64,000 nt of DNA. Source: Rhodobacterales bacterium (GTDB taxonomy: Bacteria; Pseudomonadota; Alphaproteobacteria; Rhizobiales; Stappiaceae). Positions 9,188 through 17,338 of the stretch are shown here, in pieces (the stretch's first letter is position 1; each line of letters begins with the position of its first letter). The translations under genes were made by a program, and so were the position numbers. The DNA lies in contig VIRH01000094.1 of NCBI GenBank assembly GCA_008107755.1, forward strand, positions 1 through 64,000, written 5' to 3'. Under the pieces are notes generated by a model. The model made no database searches, was not told the DNA's origin, and saw only the letters and a list, made by a program, of their open reading frames with translations.

Positions 9188-9301
9188 CTACCGGTAATCG
9201 GTGCCACAACAGTCGCCAAAGACATTTGCTTTCGAGAAGGCCGCCCGAATATCAACCTGCCGGTGTGCCAATTCGTCAGGCTTGCCTTCTTCGAGATGTG
9301 C
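9188..9301 (-). pseudogene. C-terminal remnant of a second homocysteine S-methyltransferase
   Basis: Read on the minus strand this segment gives AHLEEGKPDELAHRQVDIR, then FSKANVFGDCCGT and a stop after DYR. It aligns residue by residue with the C-terminus of the intact methyltransferase at 7290-8234 (GHLEEGNPDELARQYVGIR ... GGCCGTDHVH), including the two zinc cysteines. No N-terminal part is present, so it is a fossil of a duplicated gene lying on the other side of the mddA-like gene. Confidence 0.75.
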
Positions 9302-9327
9302 GTCGTTGGCGAGGAGATGCGCTGGTC

Positions 9328-10722
9328 TTAAGTCTCCGGAGCGATATTTTGGTTGAAGCGGAACCGGTTTTGCGCATCGTATTTGGTCTTTATTTCAACA
9401 AGCCGTTCATAGCTCTGTCCAAAGCTTGTCCGTGTCAGCGCCGCGTTGTCTTCACCATGTCCTGGAAAGTTAAGGTAAGCGCGACCATGATGGCCAAATC
9501 GTTCGGAATTGGACCAGCCTTCACGAGACCAGGCAATGTTCGCATCATCGTCACCGGGATCGGACCACACGCCATCCAGTGAATACATCCACCCCATGGA
9601 TCGGTCGCCAAACGCAGTAGCATCCGCTGCTACTTTCGCAGTCGCTCCACCAAAGTTCCAAAGCGATGAAAGTGAGTTATCCGAAGGCGCTGCCAGAGCG
9701 TTGGCCATGGCAAGGTCAATCATCTCATCTTTCAGATCAGTCAGATAGCGGGCTTTCCAGTAGCAGCGAAAATCTCCGGCGGGCATGAGCGCGTCGAACA
9801 GTTGTTGCACATCACAGTAGTTCATTCGGCCGGAAAAATCGGCCGACATTTCGCCAAGCTCGCGAAGGGGCTGAAGGAGCGCTTCACCTTCAGCTGCGTC
9901 CCCATTGAAGACGCACGCCAGCGTAAAGACCCGCTTGCCCCAGTGCTCCTCGGGGAAATCCTCGCCCCCTGCGGTGGAAAATTCGCATAGCGACCCAACT
10001 CTATCGCCATGTTCGGCAAGAAAGTCGCGCCATGCGCGAATTGGCTCGGGGCCGTCTTCGACCAGGTAGATCGGGGCCGCGAACATGACCTCCGGACCGA
10101 TAGAGTGCAGCTTGAACTCGAACTGGACCACGACACCGAAGTTGCCGCCACCACCTTGCAACGCCCATAGCAGCTCGGGGTTCTCGTCCGCACTTGTATG
10201 GATCAAAGATCCATCGGCGGTGACCACATCAGCGGCAACCAGATTGTCGATTGCCAAACCATGCTGAGCGCGCAGCCATCCGATGCCACCCGATAGCGTC
10301 AAACCCGCGACGCCAGTGTCGGAAATCAAGCCACCCGGTGTCGCCAGGCCATGTGCCTGCGTGGCGGCATCCAAATCACGCCACAACGCGCCGCCTTGCA
10401 CCTTTGCCACCCGTGCAGATGCATCGACCGTCACTCCGCGCATATGCGAAAGGTCAACCACGACGCCACCGTCACAAACGGCATGGCCCGCAACATTGTG
10501 TCCTCCACCACGAATTGCAATGGGCAGGTCACGGGCAACCGCAAGCTTGACCGCAGTCTGCACGTCGTCAGTTGTCTTGCACCGAGCGATCAGCGCAGGG
10601 CGGCGATCAATCATCGCATTCCAAACACCCCGCGCATCATCAAACCGTGCGTCTTCTGGGCCAATCATCTCACCACCGAACTCATGTGTCGGTGTATCCA
10701 ACCTGGTCATAGAGTCATCCAT
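9328..10722 (-). CDS. FAD-linked oxidoreductase, berberine-bridge (BBE)/GOOX type
   Basis: A 464-residue PCMH-type FAD enzyme. The His for covalent FAD attachment is in IRGGGHNVAGH (about residue 75). The second attachment Cys of bicovalent members is not visible in GGIGWLRAQHG. The C-terminal BBE domain ends with the characteristic KYDAQNRFRFNQNI. Such enzymes oxidise alcohols, sugars or alkaloid-like substrates with oxygen. The start at 10722 follows AGGAAG. The GlxA-type regulator at 10868 is divergent across 145 bp and probably controls it. Confidence 0.86.
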   Translation of the reverse strand: MDDSMTRLDTPTHEFGGEMIGPEDARFDDARGVWNAMIDRRPALIARCKTTDDVQTAVKLAVARDLPIAIRGGGHNVAGHAVCDGGVVVDLSHMRGVTVDASARVAKVQGGALWRDLDAATQAHGLATPGGLISDTGVAGLTLSGGIGWLRAQHGLAIDNLVAADVVTADGSLIHTSADENPELLWALQGGGGNFGVVVQFEFKLHSIGPEVMFAAPIYLVEDGPEPIRAWRDFLAEHGDRVGSLCEFSTAGGEDFPEEHWGKRVFTLACVFNGDAAEGEALLQPLRELGEMSADFSGRMNYCDVQQLFDALMPAGDFRCYWKARYLTDLKDEMIDLAMANALAAPSDNSLSSLWNFGGATAKVAADATAFGDRSMGWMYSLDGVWSDPGDDDANIAWSREGWSNSERFGHHGRAYLNFPGHGEDNAALTRTSFGQSYERLVEIKTKYDAQNRFRFNQNIAPET

Positions 10723-10867
10723 TTTGTTCTTCCTTTTCAAAACGTGAGATCAGGCTATCCCGACAAAATGGCTGTGCGGAGTGGCATTACGGTCAAGCAC
10801 AAGGCATACTGGACAGAAGACTATGCAAAATCTGTCAATACCGTGCCGAATTTGACAAGGGTGAGAT

Positions 10868-11905
10868 ATGACGCGCTCTGAGAAGCCCCTGATCGTGCTG
10901 CTTGCCGCACCAGAAACATCAGCATCCGTTCTCTATGGACTATATGATGTCTTGCAATCTGTAGGTGCCGTTTATCCCGACATGGTGTCAGGGTCGCCAG
11001 GCGACGAACTGCTGGACATCAAGATTGTGTCGGCAGACGGCAAACCGTTTCATTGTATCGGGAATATTCCGGTTGAACCGCACATGTCGGCCAACGATCA
11101 AACGACACCTGATGCCGTTGTCATTTGTGATATGTACACGTCGATCTACGATGTACCCAAGGGTCGATACCCCCGCGAAATTTCATGGTTGCAAAAGATG
11201 CACGTGGATGGGGCTATGCTTACATCCGTCTGTTCAGGATCTCTGCTTCTTGCGGAAGCTGGGCTCTTGGACGGGAAAGAGGCGACAGCACATTGGGCGT
11301 ACCGTGATATGTTTCAACGCAACTATCCGGAAGTCGCTTTTCGCAATGAATCCATCTTGTGTTTGGCCGCCGAAGCTGACCGCATTGTCACGGCGGGTGG
11401 GGTCAGCGCGTGGCACGACCTGGCTGTCTACCTGATCGCCAAGTTTTGCGGATACCAGCATGCGATTGAAACCGCAAAGGTTTTTCTGATCAGTGGCCAC
11501 TCCGAAGGCCAGTCACCTTACTCAGTCATGACGCGCCCAATGGAAACTTCGGATGCGCAAATTTCTGACTGCCAGGTTTGGATAGCTGACAATTACGCCC
11601 TCACTAAACCGGTCGAGCAAATGGTTCAACGATCCGGCCTGAACCCTCGGACCTTCTCACGCCGATTCCGTTCCGTAACTGGTTTTGCCCCCATAGAATA
11701 TGTTCAGGCGCTCAGGATAGAAGAAGCGAAGCAGATGCTTGAAACCGATGTCCAAGCTGTAGACGATGTTGGCGGTGCAGTTGGTTACGAAGACCCTGCT
11801 TCATTCCGTCGGGTATTTAAGCGGGGCGTCGGCATTTCACCCGCTGCGTATCGAAGAAAATTCCAACGTATTTCACAGATTGCCAAGCCAATTGCGACGA
11901 GATGA
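10868..11905 (+). CDS. GlxA family transcriptional regulator (DJ-1/PfpI + AraC HTH)
   Basis: A 345-residue regulator. Residues 8-190 form a DJ-1/PfpI-like sensor domain containing SVCSGSLLLAEAGLLDG and the ATAHWAYRD segment. Residues about 235-330 form an AraC helix-turn-helix pair ending GYEDPASFRRVFKRGVGISP. The DJ-1 nucleophile position has the Cys seen in this family but the domain acts as a ligand sensor, not an enzyme. It is divergent from the BBE-type oxidase, its likely target. The inducer is unknown; relatives respond to quaternary amines or amino acid derivatives. Confidence 0.87.
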   Translation: MTRSEKPLIVLLAAPETSASVLYGLYDVLQSVGAVYPDMVSGSPGDELLDIKIVSADGKPFHCIGNIPVEPHMSANDQTTPDAVVICDMYTSIYDVPKGRYPREISWLQKMHVDGAMLTSVCSGSLLLAEAGLLDGKEATAHWAYRDMFQRNYPEVAFRNESILCLAAEADRIVTAGGVSAWHDLAVYLIAKFCGYQHAIETAKVFLISGHSEGQSPYSVMTRPMETSDAQISDCQVWIADNYALTKPVEQMVQRSGLNPRTFSRRFRSVTGFAPIEYVQALRIEEAKQMLETDVQAVDDVGGAVGYEDPASFRRVFKRGVGISPAAYRRKFQRISQIAKPIATR

Positions 11906-12000
11906 CAATAAGAGCCGCGTTGCTGTCAGGATTGGCCGACCTTGATGCAGAAGAAACTTCAAAGCAGTCTTTGGCGCAGGCACAGCGAACTCAAACTATG

Positions 12001-12181
12001 TCCGCATCGCCGACCTTGCTGAATTATCTGGCTGAGCAGTTGCAGCGAATGTCTCCTTGGACTGGCCGCACCGCAGCGAAGTGGAACCAGTCGAACGGCG
12101 GCTCAGGGCCGTTTGTGTCGGCCAGGCATCAGCCAGAGGCAGGATCGGGATGCTGTATCGGGGCAAGTCCGCTTCGCGGCC
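12001..12181. repeat. Dispersed ~180-bp repeat, copy B
   Basis: A full-length copy of the family described at 5914, with conserved blocks GAGCAGTTGCAGCGAATGTC, GGCCGCACCGCAGCGAAGTG, AGGGCCGTTTGTGTCG and GGCAAGTCCGCTTCG. It lies in the 370-bp space between the GlxA gene and the MITE at 12275. Confidence 0.7.
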
Positions 12182-12274
12182 GAAGTCGACAATCAGCCGG
12201 CGGCCTTGATCTCTTCCGACACGACTGGTCAGACAGTCGGCGACGCGCCGGGTGGGCCGGCGCGTCGCTCGTGA

Positions 12275-12545
12275 CTTAGGGTACGGACCCATAAAATTGT
12301 ACGTACAGGTCGCTCGGGAAAGAACTGTAACCAAGGCGTGAAAGCGCAGGAAACCTGGAGGGTTTTCAAGCTTCCACAACGCAGGAGACAGTTCTTTCCC
12401 GAGCGATCCGGAGGACGCCAAGCGGGCGTTGAAAAGCCGCGTCAAAGCCTTTGACCTATGCGAAAGCATAGCTCTGCAGGCTTTTCCTTGCTTTTCTGTG
12501 TCCGATTGACGCCTGAATGCATAATTTTATGGGTCCGCACCCTAA
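12275..12545. mobile_element. MITE-like element with nested inverted repeat
   Basis: The ends are 23-bp terminal inverted repeats (12275-12297 and 12523-12545) that differ at one base and begin TTAGGGTRCGGACCC. There is no transposase. Inside, a separate perfect 19-bp inverted repeat (12309-12327 and 12388-12406, TCGCTCGGGAAAGAACTGT) frames about 60 bp, suggesting one small element inserted in another or an internally deleted IS. The right end stops 2 bp from the SDR stop codon. IS5-type parentage is my guess from the terminal sequence. Confidence 0.7.
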
Positions 12546-12547
12546 GG

Positions 12548-13303
12548 TCAGATCGTCTGACCGCCCGAGACCTCTATGCGCTGCGCGGTGACCCAGCGAT
12601 TGTCGTCGCGCAGAAGGCTGGCGACCATCGGGCCGATATCGTCGGGAAGGCCGACGCGGCCAAGCGCCGTCATGCCGGCGAACTGTGCGTTCACCTCGGC
12701 ATTGTCGCGGACAAGCCCGCCGCCGAAATCCGTCTCGATCGCGCCGGGCGCCACCGTGTTCACCGCGATGCCGCGTGCGCCAAATTCCCGCGCCATGTAG
12801 ACCGTCAGCATCTCGACCGCTGCCTTCGCCGCCGAATAGGCCGAGAAGCCCGGGAAAGTAATCCGCGTCAGGCCGGATGAGAAGTTCACGATCCGGCCCT
12901 GATCCGCCAGAAGCGGCAGAAGGGCTTGGGCAAGGAAGAAGACGCCTTTCACATGGACCTGGAACAGACCGTCGAACTGAGCTTCGGTGGTCTCCTCGAC
13001 CAGGGCGAACTCGCCGTGACCGGCATTGTTGATGAGGTGATCGAAGCTGTCGCGGCCCCAGACGTTGCCGAGTTCCGAGCGAAGGGTCTCGGCGAAGGCC
13101 GGGAAACTTGCCGTATCTGCCATGTCGAGGCGCAACACCGCAGCCTTGCGCCCCATGGCGCGGATCTCGGATGCGACTTCTTCCGCCTGCTCGGCGTTCG
13201 AGCGATATGTGACGACGACATCGCCGCCGCTGCGGGCGATGGCAAGGGCGGTGTTGCGACCAAGGCCGCGATTGGCGCCGGTGACGAGGGCGATCTTGCT
13301 CAT
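12548..13303 (-). CDS. SDR family NAD(P)-dependent oxidoreductase
   Basis: A 251-residue classical short-chain dehydrogenase. The cofactor site is TGANRGLG (residues 8-15), followed by NNAG near 90, the catalytic Ser in VNFSSG near 143 and the YSAAK pair near 157-161. The C-terminus ends WVTAQRIEVSGGQTI. Its stop lies next to the MITE right end, so the element may have replaced its native terminator. It is divergent from an AraC regulator, the usual arrangement for this SDR/AraC pair. The substrate is unknown. Confidence 0.9.
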   Translation of the reverse strand: MSKIALVTGANRGLGRNTALAIARSGGDVVVTYRSNAEQAEEVASEIRAMGRKAAVLRLDMADTASFPAFAETLRSELGNVWGRDSFDHLINNAGHGEFALVEETTEAQFDGLFQVHVKGVFFLAQALLPLLADQGRIVNFSSGLTRITFPGFSAYSAAKAAVEMLTVYMAREFGARGIAVNTVAPGAIETDFGGGLVRDNAEVNAQFAGMTALGRVGLPDDIGPMVASLLRDDNRWVTAQRIEVSGGQTI

Positions 13304-13442
13304 GGTTGTGTCCTTTCAGGTTCCGTGATGTCACCGGGATATAGGCAAATCCCGAGAGCCTGCGTTGCCTGATTCTCGCTACCTCTTGCCTATTCCCATT
13401 CCCGGCTTCCCAAATGCGCTGATAGTCGCCATCATTGCACCC

Positions 13443-14372
13443 ATGAATGTTGCTCAAACCAATCTCGGCCTTGCTCAGCTGCTCGCGTACTGCCGCCGGT
13501 TCGCTGATGCCAACGCCGGGCCAGACGGCGTGGCGCCAACCCCCGCGCGCGGCCTTGCGGTGGTGCGCGCCCTGCATCCGGGCGAGCTGCAGGTCGCTGT
13601 CCAGAAGCCCGTGATCGCCATGCTCCTGCAAGGCAGAAAGCAGGTGCTGACGCTTGGAACGAGTTTCGAATATGCGCCGGGCGAGGCGATGGTCATTTCG
13701 GCAGATATTCCGACGGTCAGCCAGATCACCCGCGCCAGCATCGCGGCACCTTATTACGCGCTCGTCCTGGAACTCGACCCCGCGGTACTGCGCGCGCTGA
13801 GCCCGGCGGTGACCGAACGGCCCGGCGAGGTGCAGCCCGTAAGGGTGGAGCCGATCGCGGCCGACGTCACGGATACCGCCCTTCGCCTCGCGCGGCTTCT
13901 GGATCAGCCCGAGGCGCTGTCGGTGCTTGGCGACGGCCTGTTGCGAGAACTGCACTACTGGCTGCTCATGGGGGTTCATGGTGCCGCCATCCGCGCTCTC
14001 GGAGCGCCGTACAGTCATGCGGGGCGGATCGGGCGTGCCGTCGACATCCTGAGGCGGAACTTCGCGCGAAAGATCCGGGTGGAGGAGCTCGCCGAAGCCG
14101 CCGGTATGAGCGAGCCCGCGTTTCACAGGCACTTCCGGGCCATCACGACCCTGTCGCCACTCCAGTTCCAGAAACGGCTGCGCCTGATCGAAGCCAGACG
14201 GCTCATGCTGGCCGAAGGCACGCAGATCGCCCAGGCGGCCCACGCCGTCGGCTACGCCAGCGTACCGCAGTTCACCCGCGAGTACGGCCGCCTGTTCGAT
14301 GCCTCTCCAGGTAAAGACATCCGCCTCTCAACCGCGGCCGTCCGAGCTCGCAGCACCGAGCCATACAGCTGA
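13443..14372 (+). CDS. AraC family transcriptional regulator (AraC_N type)
   Basis: About 309 residues. The N-terminal half (to about residue 170) is the cupin-like AraC_N sensor: ALHPGELQVAVQKPVIAMLL, then LTLGTSFEYAPGEAMV. The C-terminal 100 residues carry two HTHs (VEELAEAAGMSEPAFHRHFR and IAQAAHAVGYASVPQFTREY). The start was put at 13443 (MNVAQTN), where homology begins; a frame 26 codons longer exists. It is divergent from the SDR at 12548 and probably regulates it. Confidence 0.88.
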   Translation: MNVAQTNLGLAQLLAYCRRFADANAGPDGVAPTPARGLAVVRALHPGELQVAVQKPVIAMLLQGRKQVLTLGTSFEYAPGEAMVISADIPTVSQITRASIAAPYYALVLELDPAVLRALSPAVTERPGEVQPVRVEPIAADVTDTALRLARLLDQPEALSVLGDGLLRELHYWLLMGVHGAAIRALGAPYSHAGRIGRAVDILRRNFARKIRVEELAEAAGMSEPAFHRHFRAITTLSPLQFQKRLRLIEARRLMLAEGTQIAQAAHAVGYASVPQFTREYGRLFDASPGKDIRLSTAAVRARSTEPYS

Positions 14373-14631
14373 GAGGAACGGCGGATTTGTGCCGCACTGC
14401 CGCCATCTGGCGACCAGCCGTCTTGTGAGCTGCAACAAATGCCGGCTTCGACGGATTGCATTGATGAACCCTATCAACGAGTGGATTACGACGAAGCGTC
14501 GGAAGCGACGCCACTTCCCTGGGCTTGGCACCCCTGATCGAGGGGGGGCGGCGGCACGAGGTGTTGCCGGAACTCCGACGATGAAGCCGGCACTTCGGGC
14601 ATTGAGGAGCTTTGGGTCCTGGGTTCGCCGC

Positions 14632-15231
14632 TCATCCGTCCTGCATATGTCGTTTCGCCAGCATCCCGGCGTATCGAGGCATGACGTCCGGCATGAAGCT
14701 CTCGCCCTCTGCGGGACGCTCGACGCCGAAGACAAATGACGGGAAATCCAGATCCTTCTGCACCGCCCATATGTCCTCATGCCGCTCGGGAGGGAGGATC
14801 CGGGCGGGATCACCCACAGCGATCCACCCAAGAGGCACCACGGAGCGGGCCGCCAATCTGGTTCGGAGATGAACGATCGCGTTGATCCTGACTTCAGCAC
14901 CTACTTCGATGGTCGTCCCGTTGAAGATAGTGGCTCCTGTCGCGATGAACGCCTCGTTCTCAATTCTGCAACCGGTGAGGACGGCGCGCGGTCCGATCAG
15001 GACATGAGACCCGATGATCAACGGGCACCCGCGTATGCCGCGCAGGACGGCAGTATCCATGATCACGGTGTCTCCCGCGATCCGTACAGGGCCCGACTCC
15101 GCGACGATAACGGCACCGAAGCCGACGGAGGTGTTCGGCCCGATCTCGACGTCGCCGCTTATAACCGCGTTGGGTGCGATCCGGGCCGAGGGGTCGATTT
15201 TCGGTCTCAAGGCGCCGTCAGGCAGTATCAT
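14632..15231 (-). CDS. Left-handed beta-helix (gamma-carbonic-anhydrase-like) hexapeptide protein
   Basis: A 199-residue protein of hexapeptide turns (residues about 10-140: IDPSARIAPNAVISGDVEIG, IGSHVLIGPRAVLTGCRIEN). It resembles the gamma-carbonic anhydrase/PaaY/CaiE group, but the three histidine zinc-ligand positions appear to be R, P and T (VLRG, IGPR, VLTG). Carbonic anhydrase activity is therefore unlikely. The ATG lies 14 bp inside the end of the upstream MarR gene, so the two are translationally linked. A binding or thioesterase-like role is possible; I cannot name it. Confidence 0.75.
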   Translation of the reverse strand: MILPDGALRPKIDPSARIAPNAVISGDVEIGPNTSVGFGAVIVAESGPVRIAGDTVIMDTAVLRGIRGCPLIIGSHVLIGPRAVLTGCRIENEAFIATGATIFNGTTIEVGAEVRINAIVHLRTRLAARSVVPLGWIAVGDPARILPPERHEDIWAVQKDLDFPSFVFGVERPAEGESFMPDVMPRYAGMLAKRHMQDG

Positions 15232-15736
15232 GGTGCGCTCCTCGCAGGGCCCGGGCCCGTTCGCCGACAGGACAGAGAGGTCCATCGCAGATGGCATGAT
15301 CGCAGAAGCGGCACATGTGGCGAGCTTCCTCCGGAGATCCGGTGAGCGCGGTCAGCATCTTTTCCAATAGCGGGGCGAGCGTCATCTGCTCTTCGCGGGT
15401 GAGAACCGAGGTCGCCTGACGCAGAACGTCGTCCCGATCCGCAATGAGTTCCACCACCAGGGAGCGCCCTCGTCCGGTCAGGCGCGCCGGGCGGGTACGA
15501 CCGGCGTCGGGCCATTCGACGAGACCGGCCTCACGCAGTTTGTCCAGCGCGCGCTTGGCCGAAGGTTGGGTTAGTCCGGCGATTTCTGCCAGCTGTGTCG
15601 CGGACATCGGCCCCCAGAAATACAGTGTCTCCATCAACGCGCGCGAGGTATCCGACATTGGGCGGGTTCTCGAAACATCGTCAATCAGTTTGACGGCAAG
15701 AGCACCGAGGTGATTTGCGATTAGCGAATCTTTCAT
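15218..15736 (-). CDS. MarR family regulator with C-terminal cysteine cluster
   Basis: A 172-residue protein. The winged helix covers about residues 35-110 (SATQLAEIAGLTQPSAKRAL, then DAGRTRPARLTGRG as the wing). The C-terminus contains CRFCDHAICDGPLC, four cysteines in 14 residues, which could bind a metal or act as a redox switch. The gene is first in a two-gene minus-strand operon with the hexapeptide protein and is divergent from an EamA exporter across 70 bp, a typical MarR/efflux arrangement. Confidence 0.85.
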   Translation of the reverse strand: MKDSLIANHLGALAVKLIDDVSRTRPMSDTSRALMETLYFWGPMSATQLAEIAGLTQPSAKRALDKLREAGLVEWPDAGRTRPARLTGRGRSLVVELIADRDDVLRQATSVLTREEQMTLAPLLEKMLTALTGSPEEARHMCRFCDHAICDGPLCPVGERARALRGAHHDTA

Positions 15737-15806
15737 TCATGCAGTATGAATGGGTAGGAGTTGGCGTCAAGGCATATTCATTGGAGCCACAGCGGAAGGA
15801 GAACGC

Positions 15807-16754
15807 ATGTCGATCACGGTGCGGAAAATCCTGTCGGGTCTTGGCTGGGCGCTAGTGGCGATCACGGTCTGGTCGGGCTCGTTGGTGATGCTGCGGCTCG
15901 GCGTGACGACAAGCCTGAACGCGTATGATCTGACGATGTTGCGGTTTGGCGTGGCTGCCCTGCTTCTTGCGCCTGTCGCGCTGCAGCGCAGTGCCGAGGC
16001 CAAAAGGCTGGGCATAATCAGCATTGGTACGATGGTGGTCGCGTTCGGAGCGCCCTACGTTCTGCTGATTGCCCTTGCCATGAAAAGCGCACCCGCCGCG
16101 GCGGCGGGCGCGTTGAATCCGGGTGTGATGGCCATTGTGTCCCTCTTGCTGGGCAGGGCAATCTTCGGCGACCCAGTCGGCGGCCTGCGGTGGGCCGGGC
16201 TTGCGGTGACGGCGATGGGGATCGTTCTGTTCACCTGGGCCGGCGGCGCGGTCACGGAGGGTCATCTGATCCTTGTCGGGACAGGCATCCTGTGGGCAGT
16301 CTATGCCCTCGTCGTTCGTCGTGCCGCCGTTCCGGCATTGAACGCCACGGCCATCGTTGCCGTGGGATCGGCAGTTTTCTACCTGCCTGTCTATTTCCTG
16401 GTCCTGCCCAAACAGATCGGCGCGGCTCCCTTGACGGACATCCTCGTGCAAGCGGGGTTCCAGGGCGTACTGGTCAGTGTCGTCGCCATCTACGCCTTCA
16501 ACCGGTCTGCCGAACTGCTGGGGCCCCTGGCGGGGGCCAGCTTGCCCGCCCTCATTCCGGTGGCAACACTGGCCCTCGCCGTCTTGACCCTTGGTGAAAC
16601 GCCCGGGTCGGTCGAGGTCGCATCCGCCATTCTGGTCACCGTTGGATTGGCGCTGATCCTGGTAGGACGACCTGTTGCGCACTGGATGTCACGACGTTTC
16701 AGGCGCAGTTCGCTCAGCGATCGGCAGCGATCCTCCCCGAGCAAGCGCCCCTGA
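15807..16754 (+). CDS. EamA/DMT family transporter
   Basis: A 315-residue, about ten-TM permease with two EamA repeats. The first starts GLGWALVAITVWSGSLVML, and the second (about residues 160-300) includes LLGPLAGASLPALIPVATLA. AAGGAG lies 6 bp before the ATG at 15807. Such proteins export amino acids or related metabolites. The neighbouring divergent MarR gene is the likely repressor. This is the intact counterpart in style to the broken EamA gene at 6.1-7.0 kb, though the two are not close copies. Confidence 0.9.
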   Translation: MSITVRKILSGLGWALVAITVWSGSLVMLRLGVTTSLNAYDLTMLRFGVAALLLAPVALQRSAEAKRLGIISIGTMVVAFGAPYVLLIALAMKSAPAAAAGALNPGVMAIVSLLLGRAIFGDPVGGLRWAGLAVTAMGIVLFTWAGGAVTEGHLILVGTGILWAVYALVVRRAAVPALNATAIVAVGSAVFYLPVYFLVLPKQIGAAPLTDILVQAGFQGVLVSVVAIYAFNRSAELLGPLAGASLPALIPVATLALAVLTLGETPGSVEVASAILVTVGLALILVGRPVAHWMSRRFRRSSLSDRQRSSPSKRP

Positions 16755-16886
16755 ACCGTCCGCGAAGAGAGACTATGTCAGCCGCCGCTTCGCAGATGGC
16801 ATCGAGGATGCGGTCTCGGGCAACATTTCGGGAAAGCGAAACGCGTCGGCCGTGTGCCTGCGCCGCGCAGGTTCGTCGGCCCTTGC

Positions 16887-17231
16887 TCACAGCTGCCCGG
16901 GCACGACGATAATCTCCTCGCTGATGATACGGTTTACCGACGACAGATCGATGAAGTTGACATGGTCCGGATCAACTTTCGTCCTGAAATTCTCGCACGA
17001 GTACAGGGCATCCAGGTCTTCTATCGTGTCGAACCATGCTTCAACCACCGCATCGAAGCTCGGCTCGCCCCAACCGGTTGTCTCAACGGGGTAGGAAACC
17101 ACAAAGCGTCGAATAAGGTCTGCTTCGGGAATGGCGAAGAGCAACGGGGCGTGTACGTCGCGCCTGTAGTCCTTGAAATCCTGGAGGCTCATCCCGGGAC
17201 GTCGGCGGAAACCTATTAGCATCTTGATCAT
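16887..17231 (-). CDS. EthD domain-containing protein
   Basis: A 114-residue dimeric alpha/beta-barrel protein. It has the EthD/REDY-like N-terminus MIKMLIGFRRRPGMSLQDFK and the conserved FDAVVEAWFDT region, then YSCENF near residue 82. EthD proteins assist cytochrome P450 ether degradation or act as small lyases or monooxygenases; the role here is unknown. AAGGAG lies 8 bp upstream of the start. It is divergent from an AraC/cupin_6 regulator gene that now carries a frameshift. Confidence 0.85.
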   Translation of the reverse strand: MIKMLIGFRRRPGMSLQDFKDYRRDVHAPLLFAIPEADLIRRFVVSYPVETTGWGEPSFDAVVEAWFDTIEDLDALYSCENFRTKVDPDHVNFIDLSSVNRIISEEIIVVPGQL

Positions 17232-17338
17232 GTTGGCGCTCCTTTCGATCAGTGCGGCAGGGAATGGCAAACAGCTAGCGCACAGGGCGGAGACGATCCA
17301 TAAGAGAGCAGCCCATTTTCTTTTAGATCGTCCCGCCA

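Noticed and set aside
12456-14243. A 595-codon open frame on the minus strand across the SDR and AraC genes
   Set aside because: Its translation is Arg/Gly/His-rich with no family pattern and overlaps two clear genes in other frames. It is an effect of high GC content.
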